Assembly (NCBI RefSeq): GCF_041355105.1
Contig: NZ_JBFUPK010000002.1
Coordinates: 1-64,000 of the forward strand
DNA: 64,000 nt
From: Terriglobus sp. RCC_193
GTDB lineage: Bacteria; Acidobacteriota; Terriglobia; Terriglobales; Acidobacteriaceae
Direction: 5' to 3'
The translations under genes and the position numbers were made by a program. Positions 59,940 to 64,000 of this stretch are shown here, one piece after another. Each line of letters opens with the position of its first letter. The stretch's first letter is position 1. Below the pieces are notes generated by a model. That model had not been told where the DNA came from and searched no databases. It saw only the letters and a program-made list of their open reading frames with translations.

Positions 59940-61838
59940 TTACAGCGCAGGATGTGCCAGGTGGAAGCGCGTCTTCTCCTGGTACATCCGCGCAAACGCC
60001 AGCAACCGCGCATCGTCATAAAGCTGCCCCAGGAACGTGATGCTTACCGGCGTTCCCGGCCCACCCACATTGAAACGGCTGCCATCCTTCCTATCCAGCG
60101 GCTGTGGCGCATCGTCACCACGCAATCCATTCGGCAGAATCACCGCCGGATGCCCGCTGAGATTCGTCGCCGTCAACTGTGCGCCGCTGCTGGGCGTAAC
60201 GATGATGTCCACCGACGAAAACAACTTTGCCATCGCCGCAATCACAACAGAACGCGCGCGCATTGCCTGTACATAATCCACACCGCTATACATACGCGCC
60301 GTACGAAACTGATTTGGCCAGTCATTGGGCGATTGCTCGGTCAGCAGATTCACCCGGCCATTCCGCGTAATCTCATCAAACGACGCCGCAGCTTCCACAC
60401 CCAACACTTTGCTGATGGAAGAAAACGGCAGCGCAGGCAGCTTCACCGGAATCAGCTTGATTCCCATGCCGCGCAACACATCCAGCGTGGCGCGGTCATA
60501 ACGACTGTCATACCGCTGCTGCTCAAAATTACGTTCACGCTGTGCGCGTTGTTCTGCCGTCTCATCTTTCGCGGCAGCACGCAGTGTGGGCTCTGCAAAC
60601 GCGCTCTCCAGATAGCCCACACGCAGCGAATCCATCTCAATCGCGCCTGCCTGCATAAAGCGAACATCAGAACGCACCGACAGATCCTGGTCATCTGCGC
60701 CCGCAATCGCAGCCATCACCAACGCGGCGTCTTCGGCTCGATGACAGATCGGCCCAAGCTTATCCATGCTCCAGCTCAATGCCATCGCCCCCGTGCGCGG
60801 CACCAATCCAAACGAAGGCCGATGCCCCGTCGCCCCGCAACGCGTACTCGGCGATGAGATAGAACCCTGCGTCTCCGACCCGATGGCAAACACACAACAT
60901 CCCGCAGCCACAGCCGATGCAGGCCCAGCCGACGACCCGCTCGAACCCTGCTTCACATTCCACGGATTGCGGGTCTTGCCGCCAAACCACAGGTCACCCT
61001 GCGCCAGCGCACCCAGCGTCAGCTTCGCAATCAGCACAGCACCTGCCGCATCCAGCCGCTGCACCACCACCGCATCTTCGTCGATCACCTGGTGCTCAAA
61101 CCCGCCCGCACCCCACGTCGTGGGATATCCCTTCACAGCAAGCAGGTCTTTCGCACCCCACGGAATGCCATGCAACGGCCCGCGATATTTCCCGGCGGCA
61201 ATCTCTTGATCCGCCTGCTCCGCCTGCCGCAGCGCTCTCTCTTCCGTAAGCGTAATCACGCAAAGCAGCTTCGGGTTCAGCCGCTTCAGCCTGCGTAGGT
61301 AGAGCTTTGTGAGTCCCACGGAAGTGATGGCGCGATGCCGAAGCCAATCCCCCAACTGCACAATCCCCGCGAAGGCAAACATCGCTTCGTGTTCCGCATC
61401 CTCAGAAGCTAAGAGGTTGTGCAGGTTTTCCGCGGGCCTGGTTTCAAAACCCTTCGGCGTTTCCACTGCGATCAGATGGTTGCCTGCCATATTCGGCAGC
61501 ACAAATCCCACCGGACGCGGATCGAACACATCCGCAGGCGCAACCGAATTCGGCAGGTGCAGATCGCGGATCGCCTGCAACCCTTTGAGCTGGTTGATGA
61601 CATCACCCAGCATCATCTTCTTCTGCTCGTCGGTCAGCGTGATGCCCGCAATCGCCGCGGCCGCATCCAGCATCTCTGTTGTGATTGCAGGAGACTCGCT
61701 GATCGCGGGCGCTTCATACTTCGTCGTAGCCTGCGCAGACGCACCCTGCGCCATCAACCCCAGCAAAGCACCGGGGAACAACGTCTGCCCCAGTCCTGCG
61801 GCACCGCACCGCTCCAGAAACTCCCGCCTGTCTATCAT
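59940..61838 (-). CDS. Tat-exported amidase (amidase signature family)
   Basis: 632 residues. The N-terminus RREFLERCGAAGLG is a twin-arginine signal. An extra 150-residue region precedes the amidase-signature domain, whose triad is Lys230 (IPWGAKDLLAVKG), the cis-Ser in KQGSSGSSAGPAS and the nucleophile Ser326 (GSETQGSISSPS). It is not a GatA: there is no gatB/gatC and it is exported. It would hydrolyse an amide outside the cytoplasm; the substrate is unknown. It is convergent with the MHS transporter (ends abut). Confidence 0.9.
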   Translation of the reverse strand: MIDRREFLERCGAAGLGQTLFPGALLGLMAQGASAQATTKYEAPAISESPAITTEMLDAAAAIAGITLTDEQKKMMLGDVINQLKGLQAIRDLHLPNSVAPADVFDPRPVGFVLPNMAGNHLIAVETPKGFETRPAENLHNLLASEDAEHEAMFAFAGIVQLGDWLRHRAITSVGLTKLYLRRLKRLNPKLLCVITLTEERALRQAEQADQEIAAGKYRGPLHGIPWGAKDLLAVKGYPTTWGAGGFEHQVIDEDAVVVQRLDAAGAVLIAKLTLGALAQGDLWFGGKTRNPWNVKQGSSGSSAGPASAVAAGCCVFAIGSETQGSISSPSTRCGATGHRPSFGLVPRTGAMALSWSMDKLGPICHRAEDAALVMAAIAGADDQDLSVRSDVRFMQAGAIEMDSLRVGYLESAFAEPTLRAAAKDETAEQRAQRERNFEQQRYDSRYDRATLDVLRGMGIKLIPVKLPALPFSSISKVLGVEAAASFDEITRNGRVNLLTEQSPNDWPNQFRTARMYSGVDYVQAMRARSVVIAAMAKLFSSVDIIVTPSSGAQLTATNLSGHPAVILPNGLRGDDAPQPLDRKDGSRFNVGGPGTPVSITFLGQLYDDARLLAFARMYQEKTRFHLAHPAL

Positions 61839-61940
61839 GCCCCCACTCTACCGCGCTTCCAGACGGCAGAACATGCCAATCTGTAGCAACGGCGCAGAAA
61901 CAAGCGCCGTTCCACATGCAGCGCGCGTCTAAGCCTGTGA

Positions 61941-63215
61941 ATGATGCGTTTCCCTACAGCACTCTGCAACGGCATGGCGATGACGTGCCTGCTGGCCTCA
62001 CTCTGCGCCGCGCAATCTCCAACAACGCGCGACGCGAAGACACCACGACGCGCACTCCCCGCACAACGAACGGAAATCGTCGGCTACTTCCCGCAATGGG
62101 GTATCTATAACCGCCGTTACGTACCCCTTGATCTCATCCGCAGCGGTGCGGTGCGCTCTCTTACGCAATTGAATTATGCCCAGACCAACATCAGCAACAA
62201 CGCATGTATCGTTGCCGATCCCAAGGCAGATACCGATATTGTCTTCAAGGCAGAAGACTCCATTGACGGCGTGGCCGATGAGCCAGACACCCCTCTGCGC
62301 GGTAACTTCCATCAACTGCAACTGCTTAAAGCGCGTTATCCCAAACTGCGCATCCTCATCTCCATCGAAGGCAAAGAGGAGCTTTTTGCGGAGGCTGCAA
62401 AACCGGAAAATCGTGTGGCCTTTGTCCACTCCTGCATCGCACGATTCCTGGAGGGCCATCTCGCTCCTGGCATGGAAGCGCCGCATCTCTTCGACGGCAT
62501 TGACGTCGACTGGGAATACCCTGACGCAGACCACGCCGACGACTTCTACGCACTGATGGCAGAGTTTCGCCATCAGATGGATGCCATCCAATTGAAATCA
62601 ACAGCACTGCGCGCCGGCACTGCGCAGCGCGGCTTCACACTTTCCATCGCCAGCGGCGCTGGGCAGAAACACATCACCCCCATCGACTGGAAACGCGTCG
62701 CTGCCAGCGTCGATCAGATCGGCGTCATGACCTATGACTACTACGGTCCCTGGGCGCGCGACACCGGCTTCCATGCACCGCTCACATCGGCCAATCCAAA
62801 GGCAGAGACCGTTTCCACCACCATCAACGCTTATCTTGCCGCCGGCACACCCGCAAAGCAGCTCCTGCTGGGCGTTCCGTTTTATGCCTATCAATGGCAC
62901 AACGTTGCACAAGGTGGCAGCTATGGACTCAACAGCAAGGGCGATCCCGTCCACGGCAATCTGAACCAATCCACCGCAGCCACACTTATGCAGAATCCAG
63001 GTGCGCATCTCTATCGCGATCCGCAATCGCATGAACCGTGGATCTACGACGGCGACAACTTCCTCACCTTTGAAGATGCTGTTTCTCTGCAGGCAAAAAC
63101 GGCTTTCGCTCGCGAAAACAACCTCGGCGGCATCATGGTCTGGGAACTAAGTGGCGACACAAATGATGCGCAACTCCTCCATGCCTTATCGGAAAGCGAT
63201 ACCGCGAACAAGTAA
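61941..63215 (+). CDS. Secreted glycoside hydrolase family 18 (chitinase-like)
   Basis: 424 residues with a signal peptide ending near SLCAAQ. The GH18 catalytic motif DGIDVDWEYP (185-194, with Asp188, Asp190 and catalytic Glu192) is intact. The strand-1 segment EIVGYFPQWGIYNRRY and LNYAQTNI, and the substrate-site GVMTYDYYGPW, fit chitinases. No chitin-binding module is present. It probably cleaves chitin or related N-acetylglucosamine polymers, such as fungal walls in soil. Two ATGs start the frame in tandem. Confidence 0.92.
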   Translation: MMRFPTALCNGMAMTCLLASLCAAQSPTTRDAKTPRRALPAQRTEIVGYFPQWGIYNRRYVPLDLIRSGAVRSLTQLNYAQTNISNNACIVADPKADTDIVFKAEDSIDGVADEPDTPLRGNFHQLQLLKARYPKLRILISIEGKEELFAEAAKPENRVAFVHSCIARFLEGHLAPGMEAPHLFDGIDVDWEYPDADHADDFYALMAEFRHQMDAIQLKSTALRAGTAQRGFTLSIASGAGQKHITPIDWKRVAASVDQIGVMTYDYYGPWARDTGFHAPLTSANPKAETVSTTINAYLAAGTPAKQLLLGVPFYAYQWHNVAQGGSYGLNSKGDPVHGNLNQSTAATLMQNPGAHLYRDPQSHEPWIYDGDNFLTFEDAVSLQAKTAFARENNLGGIMVWELSGDTNDAQLLHALSESDTANK

Positions 63216-63238
63216 GTTCAGAACACTAACTTATTCGC

Positions 63239-63281
63239 AAAACAGGAAGAGGATGCCACAGATGGCATCCTCTTCCTGTTT
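63239..63281. terminator. Bidirectional terminator
   Basis: An 18- to 19-bp stem (63239-63258 with 63263-63281), A-rich on the left and T-rich on the right. It lies between the chitinase and the convergent RND gene. Confidence 0.88.
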
Positions 63282-63298
63282 CTGATCACAGCAAAAGA

Positions 63299-64000
63299 TT
63301 AGTCACCCGCAACCGGCTCCAACTGTCCATGCGGCTGTGTTACTTTCTTGCGCTTCAACTTGCGGCCCCAGCGCTCCACACGTTCGCGCCAGCGATCAAA
63401 GTACAGGTAAACCACCGGCGTGGTGAACAGTGTCAGGCACTGCGACACAATCAGGCCACCGATGATGGTGATACCCAGAGGTCGCCGCAGTTCCGAACCC
63501 ACGCCCGTACCAAACGCCAGCGGAACGCCGCCCAGCAGCGCCGCCATCGTCGTCATCATGATGGGACGGAAACGCAGCAGGCACGCTTCATAAATCGCCT
63601 GCTCCGCGGTCTTGCCATGCTCACGCTCGGCAACAATCGCAAAGTCGATCATCATGATCGCGTTCTTCTTCACGATGCCGATTAACAGCAGGATGCCGAT
63701 CATCGCAATAACCGACATATCCACCTGCGTCAGCAGTAGCGCTAACACAGCGCCCACACCGGCAGAAGGCAGCGTGGAGAGAATCGTCAACGGATGAATG
63801 AAACTCTCATACAGCACACCCAGCACGATATACACCGCCGTCAGCGCCAGTAACACCAGCACTGGCACAGTCGAAAGCGAATCCTGGAAAGCAGCCGCGG
63901 TTCCCTGGAATCCTCCGGTTATATTTGCCGGCATGCCGATGGTGTTTCGCGCCGTCTCAATGGCAAGCGCAGCATCCGAAAGCGCCACTCCCGGTGCCAG
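63299..64000 (-). CDS. RND efflux transporter, C-terminal part (partial)
   Basis: The 5' part lies beyond the window; the frame is open to position 64000. The visible 233 residues are the second membrane half of an AcrB/MdtB-type inner-membrane pump: [61 protein letters not shown] (helix 10-11 region with the conserved KNAI), [20 protein letters not shown] and the GSELRRPLG element. This resembles MdtB/MdtC-type multidrug or heavy-metal pumps. The substrate cannot be fixed from this part. Confidence 0.92.
   Translation of the reverse strand: MAPGVALSDAALAIETARNTIGMPANITGGFQGTAAAFQDSLSTVPVLVLLALTAVYIVLGVLYESFIHPLTILSTLPSAGVGAVLALLLTQVDMSVIAMIGILLLIGIVKKNAIMMIDFAIVAEREHGKTAEQAIYEACLLRFRPIMMTTMAALLGGVPLAFGTGVGSELRRPLGITIIGGLIVSQCLTLFTTPVVYLYFDRWRERVERWGRKLKRKKVTQPHGQLEPVAGD

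Overview
The window looks like a chromosomal segment of an Acidobacteriota bacterium, most likely class Terriglobia, family Acidobacteriaceae (Terriglobus- or Granulicella-like). This is inferred from the GC-rich coding style, the abundance of secreted beta-propeller, Ig-like and beta-helix proteins, the dispersed palindromic intergenic repeats and the gene content. No database search was possible. A single rRNA operon, 16S-tRNA-Ile-tRNA-Ala-23S-5S, lies on the minus strand and could settle the taxonomy.

Layout. 1-6.2 kb: the 3' end of tuf, an SGNH hydrolase whose catalytic blocks are in circularly permuted order, an alpha/beta hydrolase, a 39-residue membrane peptide, then a minus-strand housekeeping group tsaB-rimI-psd-pssA followed by an Asd-like protein without its catalytic cysteine. 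6.2-12.8 kb: three secreted PQQ-type beta-propeller proteins and a cytochrome c/helix-hairpin-helix fusion, separated by dispersed repeats. 12.9-17.0 kb: a beta-helix protein, an orphan 45-residue RiPP-like peptide and a bifunctional Rel enzyme. 17.0-20.5 kb: an accessory stretch with a REP-associated transposase flanked by inverted REP palindromes, a DUF2314-like gene, short repeats and several small unknown genes. 20.5-29.1 kb: an SGNH hydrolase and the division genes ftsQ, ftsA and ftsZ, with a ParDE toxin-antitoxin pair, a beta-barrel protein and a sugar transporter lying between ftsA and ftsZ.

29.2-37.9 kb: a penicillin-binding transpeptidase, NAD(P)HX repair enzyme, D-Ala-D-Ala dipeptidase, FAD monooxygenase, peroxiredoxin, RNase H and unknown secreted proteins. 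38.2-44.6 kb: the rRNA operon with a long leader and tandem promoters whose spacers are palindromic. 44.7-64.0 kb: serine carboxypeptidase, ilvE, a secreted RidA-like protein, a membrane-anchored methyltransferase, a Gfo/Idh/MocA oxidoreductase, NDH-2, a two-gene secreted unit containing a matrixin-like protein with all zinc ligands replaced, transporters, an orphan peptide-type ABC ATPase, a Tat amidase, a GH18 chitinase-like enzyme and the 3' part of an RND efflux gene.

Strongest leads: the permuted SGNH hydrolase (152-835), the pseudo-matrixin with its translationally coupled partner (51297-54793), the orphan RiPP-like peptide (14064-14201), the cytochrome-HhH fusion among the propeller genes (10379-10837), the RAYT/REP system (17411-17976), and two leader structures (ftsZ, rRNA). 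Start codons were chosen by eye from ribosome-binding sites and family homology. rRNA ends are approximate.
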